The notes beneath the pieces are model-generated. The model saw nothing but the letters and a program-made list of their open reading frames with translations, searched no databases and was not told the origin of the DNA. DNA of 64,000 bases from the NCBI GenBank assembly GCA_963580455.1, contig OY756970.1, forward strand, positions 7,688,001-7,752,000. The letters run 5' to 3'. Positions 1 through 12,471 of this stretch are shown in pieces. Source of the DNA: Euonymus europaeus (Eukaryota; Streptophyta; Magnoliopsida; Celastrales; Celastraceae). The position numbers were made by a program, and so were the translations under genes. How positions within the stretch are numbered: the first letter of the stretch is position 1; each line of letters starts with the position of its first letter.

Positions 1-10
1 TAGATTATTT

Positions 11-2890
11 CCATGAAGAAATCCCAACTTTCGATGACAAATGGACAAAACCGTTTAAATCTCCTCTATAGAGTGAGTTGAGCAATTTCGGACTATCAAA
101 GTTGCTTGGTGTACACTTTTTATTGTTCTTCTATGTCAAATTTTACGAGTATAAGCTTCCTAGACTATTTCGATACGAAAACCCAAACTTTCTATGAGAA
201 ATGGAAAAAACCGTTTAAAGCTCTTCCATAGAGCGAGTTGAGCAACTTCGGACTATCAAAGTTGCTCGGTGTAAACTTTTTATTATTCTTCTATGTCAAA
301 TTTTACGAGTATAAGCTTCCAAGATTATTTCTATGCCAAAACCCCAACTTTCGATGACAAATGGACAAAACCATTTAAAGCTCCTCTATAGAGTGAGTTG
401 AGCAACTTCGGACTATCAAAGTTGCTCGGTGTACACTTTTTATTGTTCTTCTATGTCAAATTTTACGAGTATAAGCTTCCTAGATTATTTCGATGCCAAA
501 ACCCCAACTTTCTATGACAAATGGACAAAACCGTTCAAAGCTCCTCCATAGAGTGAGTTGAGCAACTTCGGACTATGAATGTTGCTCGGTGTACAACTTT
601 TATTGTTCTTCTATGTCAAATTTCACGAGCATAAGCTTCCTAGATTATTTCGATGCCAAAACCCCAACTTTCTATGACAAATGGACAAAACCGTTTAAAG
701 CTCCTCCATAGAGTGAGTTGAGCAACTTCGGACTATCAAAGTTGCTCGGTGTACACTTTTTATTGTTCTTCTATGTGAAATTTTACGAGTATAAGCTTCC
801 TAGATTATTTCGATGCCAAAACCCCAACTTTCTATGACAAATGGACAAAACCGTTCAAAGCTCCTCCATAGAGTGAGTTGAGCAACTTCGGACTATCAAT
901 GTTGCTCGGTGTACAACTTTTATTGTTCTTCTATGTCAAATTTCACGAGCATAAGCTTCCTAGATTATTTCGATGCCAAAACCCCAACTTTCTATGACAA
1001 ATGGACAAAACCGTTTAAAGCTCCTCCATAGAGTGAGTTGAGCAACTTCGGACTATCAAAGTTGCTCGGTGTACACTTTTTATTGTTCTTCTATGTCAAA
1101 TTTTACGAGTATAAGCTTCCTAGATTATTTCGATGCCAAAACCCCAACTATCAATGACAAATGGACAAACCCGTTAAAACCTACTTCATCTTGAGAGTTG
1201 AGCAATTCCGGACCATCAAAGTTGCTCCGTGTACACTTTTTATTGTTCTTCTATGTCAATTTTCACGAGCATAAGCTTCCTGGATTATTTCGATGCCAAA
1301 ACCACAACTTTCTATGACAAATTGACAAAACCGTTTAAAGCTCCGCCGTAGAGTGAGTTGAGCAACTGCGGACTATCAAAGTTGCTCGGTGTACACTTTT
1401 TATTGTTCTTCTATGTCAAATTTTACGAGTATAAGCTTCCTATATTATTTCGATGCCAAAACCCCAACTTTCTATGACAAATGGACAAAACCGTTTAAAG
1501 CTCCCCCATAGAGTAAGTTGAGCAACTTCGGACTATCAAAGTTGAATGGTGTACACTTTTTATTGTTCTTCTATGTCAAATTTTACGAGTATAAGCTTCC
1601 TAGATTATTTCGATGCCAAAACCCCAACTTTCTATGACAAATGGACAAAACCGTTTAAAGCTCCTCCATAGAGTGAGTTGAGCAACTTCGGACTATCAAA
1701 GTTGCTCGGTGTACACTTTTTATTGTTTTTCTATGTCAAATTTTACGAGTATAAGCTTCCTATATTATTTCGATGCCAAAAGCCCAACATTTGATGACAA
1801 ATGGACAAAACCGTTTAAAGCTCCTCCATAAAGTGAGTTGAGCAACTTCGGACTATCAAAGTTGCTCGGTGTACACTTTTTATTGTTCTTCTATGTCAAA
1901 TTTTACGAGTATAAGCTTCCTAGATTATTTCGATGCCAAAACCCCAACTTTCTATGACAAATGGACAAAACCGTTTAAAGCTCCTCCATAGAGTGAGTTG
2001 AGCAACTTCGGACTATCAAAGTTGCTCGGTGTACACTTTTTATTGTTTTTCTATGTCAAATTTTACGAGTATAAGCTTCCTATATTATTTCGATGCCAAA
2101 AGCCCAACATTTGATGACAAATGGACAAAACCGTTTAAAGCTCCTCCATAAAGTGAGTTGAGCAACTTCGGACTATCAAAGTTGCTCGGTGTACACTTTT
2201 TATTGTTCTTCTATGTCAAATTTTACGAGTATAAGCTTCCTAGATTATTTCGATGCCAAAACCCCAACTTTCTATGACAATTGGACAAAACCGTTTAAAG
2301 CTCCCCCATAGAGTGGGTTGAGCAACTTCGGACTATCAAAGTTGCTCGGTGTACACTTTTTATTGTTCTTCTATGTCAAATTTCTCGAGCATAAGCTTCC
2401 TAGATTATTTTGATGCCAAAACCCCAACTATCAATGACAAATGGACAAAACCGTTAAAAGCTACTTCATAGTGAGAGTTGAGCGATTCCGGACCATCAAA
2501 GTTGCTCGGTGTACACTTTTTATTGTTCTTCTATGTAAAATTTCACGAGCATAAGCTTCCTAGATTATTTCGATGCCAAAACCCCAACTTTCAATGACAA
2601 ATGGACAAAACCATTTAAAGTTCCCCTATAGAGTGAGTTGAGCAACTTCGGACTATCAAAGTTGTTCGGTGTAAACTTTTTATTGTTCTTCTATGTCAAA
2701 TTTTACGAGTATAAGCTTCCTAGATTATTTCGATGCCAAAACCCCAACTTTCGATGACAGATGGACAAAACCATTTAAAGATCCCCTATAGATTGAGTTG
2801 AGCAAATTCGGACTATCAAAGTTGTTCGGTGTAAACTTTTTATTGTTCTTCTATGTCAAATTTTACGAGTATAAGCTTCCTAGATTATTT
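11..2890. repeat. HOR unit 1, 18 monomers (2,880 bp)
   Basis: The unit is delimited by successive m1 markers (CCATGAAGAAATCCC). The order is m1-m11, a doubled m12/m11 pair, m13, X, m21, m22. Key variants are GATACGAAAACCCAAAC (m2), the CGTTCAAAG monomers m4 and m6, m8 (GTTAAAACCTACTTCATC), m9 (TGGATTATTT with GCTCCGCCGTAG), and X (TTTCTCGAGC with AACTATC and GCGATTCC). It shares private changes (AAGATTATTTC, GACTATGAAT, GCAACTGCGG) with the unit at 5451-8490 rather than with its neighbour. Confidence 0.9.
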
Positions 2891-3759
2891 CCATGAAGAA
2901 ATCCCAACTTTCGATGACAAATGGACAAAACCGTTTAAATCTCCTCTATAGAGTGAGTTGAGCAATTTCGGACTATCAAAGTTGCTTGGTGTACACTTTT
3001 TATTGTTCTTCTATGTCAAATTTTACGAGTATAAGCTTCCTAGACTATTTCGATACGAAAACCCAAACTTTCTATGAGAAATGGAAAAAACCGTTTAAAG
3101 CTCTTCCATAGAGCGAGTTGAGCAACTTCGGACTATCAAAGTTGCTCGGTGTACACTTTTTATTGTTCTTCTATGTCAAATTTTACGAGTATAAGCTTCC
3201 TTGATTATTTCTAAGCCAAAACCCCAACTTTCGATGACAAATGGACAAAACCATTTAAAGCTCCTCTATAGAGTGAGTTGAGCAACTTCGGACTATCAAA
3301 GTTGCTCGGTGTACACTTTTTATTGTTCTTCTATGACAAATTTTACGAGTATAAGCTTCCTAGATTATTTCTATGCCAAAACCCCAACTTTCGATGACAA
3401 ATGGACAAAACCGTTTAAAGCTCCTCTATAGAGTGAGTTGAGCAACTTCGGACTATCAAAGTTGCTCGGTGTACACTTTTTATTGTTCTTCTATGTCAAA
3501 TTTTACGAGTATAAGCTTCCTAGATTATTTCGATGCCAAAACCCCAACTTTCTATGACAAATGGACAAAACCGTTCAAAGCTCCTCCATAGAGTGAGTTG
3601 AGCAATTTCGGACTATCACTGTTGCTCGGTGTACAACTTTTATTGTTCTTCTATGTCAAATTTCACGAGCATAAGCTTCCTAGATTATTTCGATGCCAAA
3701 ACCCCAACTTTCTATGACAAATGGACAAAACCGTTTAAAGCTCCTCCATAGAGTGAGTT

Positions 3760-3787
3760 GAGCAACTTCGGACTATCAAAGTTGCTC
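3760..3787. other. Dyad symmetry: 9-bp inverted repeat, 10-nt loop
   Basis: GAGCAACTT at 3760-3768 is the exact reverse complement of AAGTTGCTC at 3779-3787, separated by CGGACTATCA. The dyad is present in most monomers across the window. Variant types weaken it: the GAGCAATTCCGGACC class and the AAGTTGAATGG class break the stem, while TCAATGTTGCTC and AAAATTGCTC each add one mismatch. It could extrude a cruciform or bind a dimeric protein; neither is shown. Confidence 0.9.
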
Positions 3788-3788
3788 G

Positions 3789-3796
3789 GTGTACAC
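3789..3796. other. GTGTACAC 8-bp palindrome in the monomer
   Basis: A perfect self-complementary octamer lies one base past the right arm of the 9-bp dyad and recurs in most monomers. It is lost in the GTGTAAAC class (m21, m22) and in the GTGTACAA class (m4, m6, m13). Together with the dyad it makes a compact ~37-bp region rich in symmetry within each unit. Confidence 0.85.
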
Positions 3797-5450
3797 TTTT
3801 TATTGTTCTTCTATGTCAAATTTTACGAGTATAAGCTTCCTAGATTATTTCGATGCCAAAACCCCAACTTTCTATGACAAATGGACAAAACCGTTGAAAG
3901 CTCCTCCATAGAGTGAGTTGAGCAACTTCGGACTATCAATGTTGCTCGGTGTACAACTTTTATTGTTCTTCTATGTCAAATTTCACGAGCATAAGCTTCC
4001 TAGATTATTTCGATGCCAAAACCCCAACTTTCTATGACAAATGGACAAAACCGTTTAAAGCTCCTCCATAGAGTGAGTTGAGCAACTTCGGACTATCAAA
4101 GTTGCTCGGTGTACACTTTTTATTGTTCTTCTATGTCAAATTTTACGAGTATAAGCTTTTTAGATTATTTCGATGCCAAAACCCCAACTATCAATGACAA
4201 ATGGACAAACCCGTTAAAACCTACTTCATCTTGAGAGTTGAGCAATTCCGGACCATCAAAGTTGCTCCGTGTACATTTTTTATTGTTCTTCTATGTCAAT
4301 TTTCACGAGCATAAGCTTCCTGGATTATTTCGATGCCAAAACCACAACTTTATAAGACAAATGGACAAAACCGTTTAAAGCTCCTTCATAAAGTGAGTTG
4401 AGCAACTTCGGACTATCAAAGTTGCTCGGTGTACACTTTTTATTGTTCTTCTATGTCAAATTTTACGAGTATAAGCTTCCTAGATTATTTCGATGCCAAA
4501 ACCCCAACTTTCTATGACAAATGGACAAAACCATTTAAAGCTCCTTCATAGAGTGAGTTGAGCAACTTCGGACTATCAAAGTTGAATGGTGTACACTTTT
4601 TATTGTTCTTCTATGTCAAATTTTACGAGTATAAGCTTCCTAGATTATTTCGATGCCAAAACCCCAACTTTCTATGACAAATAGACAAAACCGTTTAAAG
4701 CTCCTCCATAGAGTGAGTTGAGCAACTTCGGACTATCAAAGTTGAATGGTGTACACTTTTTATTGTTCTTCTATGTCAAATTTTACGAGTATAAGCTTCC
4801 TAGATTATTTCGATGCCAAAACACCAACTTTCTATGACAAATGGATAAAACCGTTTAAAGCTCCCCCATAGAGTGGGTTGAGCAACTTCGGACTATCAAA
4901 GTTGCTCGGTGTACACTTTTTATTGTTCTTCTATGTCAAATTTCTCGAGCATAAGCTTCCTAGATTATTTTGATGCCAAAACCCCAACTATCAATGACAA
5001 ATGGACAAAACCGTTAAAAGCTACTTCATAGTGAGAGTTGAGCGATTCCGGACCATCAAAGTTGCTCGGTGTACACTTTTTATTGTTCTTCTATGTAAAA
5101 TTTCACGAGCATAAGCTTCCTAGATTATTTCGATGCCAAAACCCCAACTTTCAATGACAAATGGACAAAACCATTTAAAGTTCCCCTATAGAGTGAGTTG
5201 AGCAACTTCGGACTATCAAAGTTGTTCGGTGTAAACTTTTTATTGTTCTTCTATGTCAAATTTTACGAGTATAAGCTTCCTAGATTATTTCGATGCCAAA
5301 ACCCCAACTTTCGATGACAGATGGACAAAACCATTTAAAGATCCCCTATAGATTGAGTTGAGCAAATTCGGACTATCAAAGTTGTTCGGTGTAAACTTTT
5401 TATTGTTCTTCTATGTCAAATTTTACGAGTATAAGCTTCCTAGATTATTT

Positions 5451-8400
5451 CCATGAAGAAATCCCAACTTTCGATGACAAATGGACAAAACCGTTTAAAT
5501 CTCCTCTATAGAGTGAGTTGAGCAATTTCGGACTATCAAAGTTGCTTGGTGTACACTTTTTATTGTTCTTCTATGTCAAATTTTACGAGTATAAGCTTCC
5601 TAGACTATTTCGATACGAAAACCCAAACTTTCTATGAGAAATGGAAAAAACCGTTTAAAGCTCTTCCATAGAGCGAGTTGAGCAACTTCGGACTATCAAA
5701 GTTGCTCGGTGTACACTTTTTATTGTTCTTCTATGTCAAATTTTACGAGTATAAGCTTCCAAGATTATTTCTATGCCAAAACCCCAACTTTCGATGACAA
5801 ATGGACAAAACCATTTAAAGCTCCTCTATAGAGTGAGTTGAGCAACTTCGGACTATCAAAGTTGCTCGGTGTACACTTTTTATTGTTCTTCTATGTCAAA
5901 TTTTACGAGTATAAGCTTCCTAGATTATTTCGATGCCAAAACCCCAACTTTCTATGACAAATGGACAAAACCGTTCAAAGCTCCTCCATAGAGTGAGTTG
6001 AGCAACTTCGGACTATGAATGTTGCTCGGTGTACAACTTTTATTGTTCTTCTATGTCAAATTTCACGAGCATAAGCTTCCTAGATTATTTCGATGCCAAA
6101 ACCCCAACTTTCTATGACAAATGGACAAAACCGTTTAAAGCTCCTCCATAGAGTGAGTTGAGCAACTTCGGACTATCAAAGTTGCTCGGTGTACACTTTT
6201 TATTGTTCTTCTATGTGAAATTTTACGAGTATAAGCTTCCTAGATTATTTCGATGCCAAAACCCCAACTTTCTATGACAAATGGACAAAACCGTTCAAAG
6301 CTCCTCCATAGAGTGAGTTGAGCAACTTCGGACTATCAATGTTGCTCGGTGTACAACTTTTATTGTTCTTCTATGTCAAATTTCACGAGCATAAGCTTCC
6401 TAGATTATTTCGATGCCAAAACCCCAACTTTCTATGACAAATGGACAAAACCGTTTAAAGCTCCTCCATAGAGTGAGTTGAGCAACTTCGGACTATCAAA
6501 GTTGCTCGGTGTACACTTTTTATTGTTCTTCTATGTCAAATTTTACGAGTATAAGCTTTTTAGATTATTTCGATGCCAAAACCCCAACTATCAATGACAA
6601 ATGGACAAACCCGTTAAAACCTACTTCATCTTGAGAGTTGAGCAATTCCGGACCATCAAAGTTGCTCCGTGTACACTTTTTATTGTTCTTCTATGTCAAT
6701 TTTCACGAGCATAAGCTTCCTGGATTATTTCGATGCCAAAACCACAACTTTCTATGACAAATTGACAAAACCGTTTAAAGCTCCGCCGTAGAGTGAGTTG
6801 AGCAACTGCGGACTATCAAAGTTGCTCGGTGTACACTTTTTATTGTTCTTCTATGTCAAATTTTACGAGTATAAGCTTCCTATATTATTTCGATGCCAAA
6901 ACCCCAACTTTCTATGACAAATGGACAAAACCGTTTAAAGCTCCCCCATAGAGTAAGTTGAGCAACTTCGGACTATCAAAGTTGAATGGTGTACACTTTT
7001 TATTGTTCTTCTATGTCAAATTTTACGAGTATAAGCTTCCTAGATTATTTCGATGCCAAAACCCCAACTTTCTATGACAAATGGACAAAACCGTTTAAAG
7101 CTCCTCCATAGAGTGAGTTGAGCAACTTCGGACTATCAAAGTTGCTCGGTGTACACTTTTTATTGTTTTTCTATGTCAAATTTTACGAGTATAAGCTTCC
7201 TATATTATTTCGATGCCAAAAGCCCAACATTTGATGACAAATGGACAAAACCGTTTAAAGCTCCTCCATAAAGTGAGTTGAGCAACTTCGGACTATCAAA
7301 GTTGCTCGGTGTACACTTTTTATTGTTCTTCTATGTCAAATTTTACGAGTATAAGCTTCATAGATTATTTCGATGCCAAAACCCCAACTTTCTATGACAA
7401 ATGGACAAAACCGTTTAAAGCTCCCCCATAGAGTGGGTTGAGCAACTTCGGACTATCAAAGTTGCTCGGTGTACAATTTTTATTGTTTTTCTATGTCAAA
7501 TTTTACGAGTATAAGCTTCCTATATTATTTCGATGCCAAAACCCCAACTTTCTACGACAAATGGACAAAACCGTTTAAAGCTCCTCCATACAGTGAGTTG
7601 AGCAACTTCGGACTATCAAAGTTGCTCGGTGTACAATTTTTATTGTTTTTCTATGTCAAATTTTACGAGTATAAGCTTCCTATATTATTTCGATGCCAAA
7701 ACCCCAACTTTCTTTGACAAATGGACAAAACCGTTTAAAGCTCCTCCATACAGTGAGTTGAGCAACTTCGGACTATCAAAGTTGCTCGGTGTACACTTTT
7801 TATTGTTTTTCTATGTCAAATTTTACGAGTATAAGCTTCCTATATTATTTCGTTGCCAAAACCCCAACCTTCTATGAGAAATGGACAAAACCGTTTAAAG
7901 CTCCTCCATACAGTGAGTTGAGCAACTTCAGACTATCAAAGTTGCTCGGTGTACACTTTTTATTGTTCTTCTATGTCAAATTTTACGAGTATAAGCTTTT
8001 TAGATTATTTCGATGCCAAAACCCCAACTATCAATGACAAATGGACAAACCCGTTAAAACCTACTTCATCTTGAGAGTTGAGCAATTCCGGACCATCAAA
8101 GTTGCTCGGTGTACACTTTTTATTGTTCTTCTATGTCAAATTTCACGAGCATAAGCTTCCTAGATTATTTCGATGCCAAAACCCCAACTTTCAATGACAA
8201 ATGGACAAAACCATTTAAAGCTCCCCTATAGAGTGAGTTGAGCAACTACGGACTATCAAAGTTGTTCGGTGTAAACGTTTTATTGTTCTTCTATGTCAAA
8301 TTTTACGAGTATAAGCTTCCTAGATTATTTCGATGCCAAAACCCCAACTTTCGATGACAGATGGACAAAACCATTTAAAGATCCCCTATAGATTGAGTTG

Positions 8401-8490
8401 AGCAAATTCGGACTATCAAAGTTGTTCGGTGTAAACTTTTTATTGTTCTTCTATGTCAAATTTTACGAGTATAAGCTTCCTAGATTATTT
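5451..8490. repeat. HOR unit 3, 19 monomers (3,040 bp)
   Basis: The order is m1-m11, m12, m13, the three-monomer TAC module (7513-7992), a second m8-type monomer (AGCTTTTTAG, near 7993), m21 and m22. The X monomer of units 1 and 2 is absent. For the first ~1.9 kb it follows unit 1 almost base for base, at an offset of 5,440 bp. Confidence 0.9.
7513..7992. repeat. TAC-type trimer module (14a-14b-14c)
   Basis: Three successive monomers carry CCATACAG in place of the usual CCATAGAG. They differ by TCTACGACAA (14a), TCTTTGACAA (14b), and CGTTGCC with CCAACCTTC (14c), and are entered after a GTACAATTTTTATTG upstream segment. The single G-to-C change removes the TAG that normally closes the longest forward frame. 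Related modules recur at 10553, 11992, 27672, 30712 and 34071 and, shortened, near 36470-36790. Confidence 0.88.
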
Positions 8491-11192
8491 CCATGAAGAA
8501 ATCCCAACTTTCGATGACAAATGGACAAAACCGTTTAAATCTCCTCTATAGAGTGAGTTGAGCAATTTCGGACTATCAAAGTTGCTCGGTGTACACTTTT
8601 TATTGTTCTTCTATGTCAAATTTTACGAGTATAAGCTTCCTAGATTATTTCGATACGAAAACCCAAACTTTCTATGAGAAATGGAAAAAACCGTTTAAAG
8701 CTCTTCCATATAGCGAGTTGAGCAACTTCGGACTATCAAAGTTGCTCGGTGTACACTTTTTATTGTTCTTCTATGTCAAATTTTACGAGTATAAGCTTCC
8801 TAGATTATTTCTATGCCAAAACCACAACTTTCGATGACAAATGGACAAAACCGTTTAAAGCTCCTCTATAGAGTGAGTTGAGCAACTTCGGACTATCAAA
8901 GTTGCTCGGTGTACACTTTTTATTGTTCTTCTATGTCAAATTTTACGAGTATAAGCTTCCTAGATTATTTCGATGCCAAAACCCCAACTTTCTATGACAA
9001 ATGGACAAAACCGTTCAAAGCTCCTCCATAGAGTGAGTTGAGCAACTTCGGACTATCAATGTTGCTCGGTGTACAACTTTTATTGTTCTTCTATGTCAAA
9101 TTTCACGAGCATAAGCTTCCTAGATTATTTCGATGCCAAAACCCCAACTTTCTATGACAAATGGACAAAACCGTTTAAAGCTCCTCCATAGAGTGAGTTG
9201 AGCAACTTCGGACTATCAAAGTTGCTCGGTGTACACTTTTTATTGTTCTTCTATGTGAAATTTTACGAGTATAAGCTTCCTAGATTATTTCGATGCCAAA
9301 ACCCCAACTTTCTATGACAAATGGACAAAACCGTTCAAAGCTCCTCCATAGAGTGAGTTGAGCAACTTCGGACTATCAATGTTGCTCGGTGTACAACTTT
9401 TATTGTTCTTCTATGTCAAATTTCACGAGCATAAGCTTCCTAGATTATTTCGATGCCAAAACCCCAACTTTCTATGACAAATGGACAAAACCGTTTAAAG
9501 CTCCTCCATAGAGTGAGTTGAGCAACTTCGGACTATCAAAGTTGCTCGGTGTACACTTTTTATTGTTCTTCTATGTCAAATTTTACGAGTATAAGCTTTT
9601 TAGATTATTTCGATGCCAAAACCCCAACTATCAATGACAAATGGACGAACCCGTTAAAACCTACTTCATCTTGAGAGTTGAGCAATTCCGGACCATCAAA
9701 GTTGCTCCGTGTACACTTTTTATTGTTCTTCTATGTCAATTTTCACGAGCATAAGCTTCCTGGATTATTTCGATGCCAAAACCACAACTTTCTATGACAA
9801 ATTGACAAAACCGCTTAAAGCTCCGCCGTAGAGTGAGTTGAGCAACTTCGGACTATCAAAGTTGCTCGGTGTACACTTTTTATTGTTCTTCTATGTCAAA
9901 TTTTACGAGTATAAGCTTCCTATATTATTTCGATACCAAAACCCCAACTTTCTATGACAAATGGACAAAACCGTTTAAAGCTCCTCCATAGAGTAAGTTG
10001 AGCAACTTCGGACTATCAAAGTTGAATGGTGTACACTTTTTATTGTTTTTCTATGTCAAATTTTACGAGTATAAGCTTCCTATATTATTTCGATGCCAAA
10101 AGCCCAACATTTGATGACAAATGGACAAAACCGTTTAAAGCTCCTCCATAAAGTGAGTTGAGCAACTTCGGACTATCAAAGTTGCTCGGTGTACACTTTT
10201 TATTGTTTTTCTATGTCAAATTTTACGAGTATAAGCTTCCTAGATTATTTCGATGCCAAAAGCCCAACTTTCTATGACAAATGGACAAAACCGTTTAAAG
10301 CTCCTTCATAGAGTGAGTTGAGCAACTTCGGAATATCAAAGTTGCTCGGTGTACACTTTTTATTGTTCTTCTATGTCAAATTTTACGAGTATAAGCTTCC
10401 TAGATTATTTCGATGCCAAAACCCCAACTTTCTATGACAAATGGACAAAACCGTTTAAAGCTCCCCCATAGAGTGGGTTGAGCAACTTCGGACTATCAAA
10501 GTTGCTCGGTGTACAATTTTTATTGTTTTTCTATGTCAAATTTTACGAGTATAAGCTTCCAATGTTATTTCGATGCCAAAACCCCAACTTTCTATGACAA
10601 ATGGACAAAACCGTTTAAAGCTCCTCCATACAGTGAGTTGAGCAATTTCGGACTATCAAAGTTGCTCGGTGTACAATTTTTATTGTTTTTCTATGTCAAA
10701 TTTTACGAGTATAAGCTTCCTACATTATTTCGATGCCAAAACCCCAACTTTCTTTGACAAATGGACAAAACCGTTTAAAGCTCCTCCATACAGTGAGTTG
10801 AGCAACTTCGGACTATCAAAGTTGCTCGGTGTACACTTTTTATTGTTTTTCTATGTCAAATTTTACGAGTATAAGCTTCCAATGTTATTTCGATGCCAAA
10901 ACCCCAACTTTCTATGACAAATGGACAAAACCGTTTAAAGCTCCTCCATAGAGTGAGTTGAGCAACTTCGGACTATCAAAGTTGCTCGGTGTACACTTTT
11001 TATTGTTCTTCTATGTGAAATTTTACGAGTATAAGCTTCCTAGATTATTTCGATGCCAAAACCCCAACTTTCTATGACAAATGGACAAAACCGTTCAAAG
11101 CTCCTCCATAGAGTGAGTTGAGCAACTTCGGACTATCAATGTTGCTCGGTGTACAACTTTTATTGTTCTTCTATGTCAAATTTCACGAGCAT

Positions 11193-11351
11193 AAGCTTCC
11201 TAGATTATTTCGATGCAAAACCCCAACTTTCTATGACAAATGGACAAAACCGTTTAAGGCTCCTCCATAGAGTGAGTTGAGCAACTTCGGACTATCAAAG
11301 TTGCTCGATGTACACTTTTTATTGTTCTTCTATGTCAAATTTTACGAGTAT
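11193..11351. repeat. 159-bp monomer with one C deleted
   Basis: CGATGCAAAACCCC near 11211 lacks one C compared with CGATGCCAAAACCCC. This is the first length change in the window; all earlier monomers hold a 160-bp register, and the register is offset by one from here to about 32.7 kb. Confidence 0.9.
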
Positions 11352-12311
11352 AAGCTTCCTATATTATTTCGATGCCAAAACCCCAACTTTCTATGACAAA
11401 TGGACAAAACCGTTTAAAGCTCCTCCATAGAGTAAGTTGAGCAACTTCGGACTATCAAAGTTGAATGGTGTACACTTTTTATTGTTCTTCTATGTCAAAT
11501 TTTACGAGTATAAGCTTCCTAGATTATTTCGATGCCAAAACCCCAACTTTCTATGACAAATGGACAAAACCGTTTAAAGCTCCTCCATAGAGTGAGTTGA
11601 GCAACTTCGGACTATCAAAGTTGCTCGGTGTACACTTTTTATTGTTTTTCTATGTCAAATTTTACGAGTATAAGCTTCCTATATTATTTCGATGCCAAAA
11701 GCCCAACATTTGATGACAAATGGACAAAACCGTTTAAAGCTCCTCCATAAAGTGAGTTGAGCAACTTCGGACTATCAAAGTTGCTCGGTGTACACTTTTT
11801 ATTGTTCTTCTATGTCAAATTTTACGAGTATAAGCTTCCTAGATTATTTCGATGCCGAAACCCCAACTTTCTATGACAAATGGACAAAACCGTTTAAAGC
11901 TCCCCCATAGAGTGGGTTGAGCAACTTCGGACTATCAAAGTTGCTCGGTGTACAATTTTTATTGTTTTTCTATGTCAAATTTTACGAGTATAAGCTTCCT
12001 ATATTATTTCGATGCCAAAACCCCAACTTTCTACGACAAATAGACAAAACCGTTTAAAGCTCCTCCATACAGTGAGTTGAGCAACTTCGAACTATCAAAG
12101 TTGCTCGGTGTACAATTTTTATTGTTTTTCTATGTCAAATTTTACGAGTATAAGCTTCCTACATTATTTCGATGCCAAAACCCCAACTTTCTTTGACAAA
12201 TGGACAAAACCGTTTAAAGCTCCTCCATACAGTGAGTTGAGCAACTTCGGACTATCAAAGTTGCTCGGTGTACACTTTTTATTGTTTTTCTATGTCAAAT
12301 TTTACGAGTAT

Positions 12312-12471
12312 AAGCTTCCTATATTATTTCGTTGCCAAAACCCCAACATTTGATAACAAATGGACAAAATCGTTTAAAGCTCCTCCATAGAGTGAGTTGA
12401 GCAACTTCGGACTATCAAAGTTGCTCGGTGTACACTTTTTATTGTTCTTCTATGTCAAATTTTACGAGTAT
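12312..12471. repeat. Hybrid monomer 14c/m12
   Basis: The left part carries CGTTGCC, diagnostic of 14c, and the right part carries AACATTTGATAAC and AAAATCGTTT, diagnostic of the later m12 type. It lies just upstream of the HOR units where GATAAC becomes common, so it may be the exchange product that founded that m12 form. Its origin is inference. Confidence 0.7.

Larger units (their letters stand above)
3673..3832 (+). repeat. Representative consensus monomer (160 bp)
   Basis: This copy matches my by-eye consensus at every position and is a good reference. Phased from AAGCTT, its landmarks are: AAGCTTCCTAGATTATTTCG at 1-20, ATGCCAAAACCCCAACTTTC at 21-40, TATGACAAATGGACAAAACC at 41-60, GTTTAAAGCTCCTCCATAGA at 61-80, the dyad at 88-115, GTGTACAC at 117-124, and TTACGAGTAT at the end. 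It has five CpG sites (TTTCGAT, ACCGTT, TTCGGA, CTCGGT, TACGAG). It serves as type m5 in its HOR unit. All diagnostic variants named in other entries are departures from this copy. Confidence 0.95.
2891..5450. repeat. HOR unit 2, 16 monomers (2,560 bp)
   Basis: The interval between m1 markers is exactly 16 x 160. Compared with unit 1 the m3 monomer is doubled (3193 and 3353), and the m12 type (AGCCCAACATTTGATG) and the m10 TATATTATTT type are missing. Private variants include TTGATTATTTCTAAGCC near 3201, CTTTATAAGACAAATGG near 4348 and ACACCAACTTTC near 4820. It ends with m13, X, m21 and m22, as unit 1 does. Confidence 0.9.

Noticed and set aside
3669..3680. TATA-like element (GTATAAG or CATAAG) in every monomer as a promoter
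   Set aside because: It is part of the conserved repeat around the HindIII site; no initiator, gene or terminator follows, and any AT-rich satellite would show such a match.
3760..3790. CENP-B box
   Set aside because: CTTCGGACTATCAAAG shares TTCG and one A at the right spacing but lacks the CGGG end of the mammalian box; TTTCGATGCCAAAACC fits no better.
7469..12353. Repeated 81-82-codon open frames (also at 27628-28036, 30692-31076, 34051-34435, 35467-35715 and 36426-36674)
   Set aside because: They arise in any monomer where CCATAG became CCATAC. They start at GTG or an internal ATG, have no plausible upstream signals, recur at satellite spacing, and the second half is the same DNA read in another frame. 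The predicted peptides match nothing I recognise.
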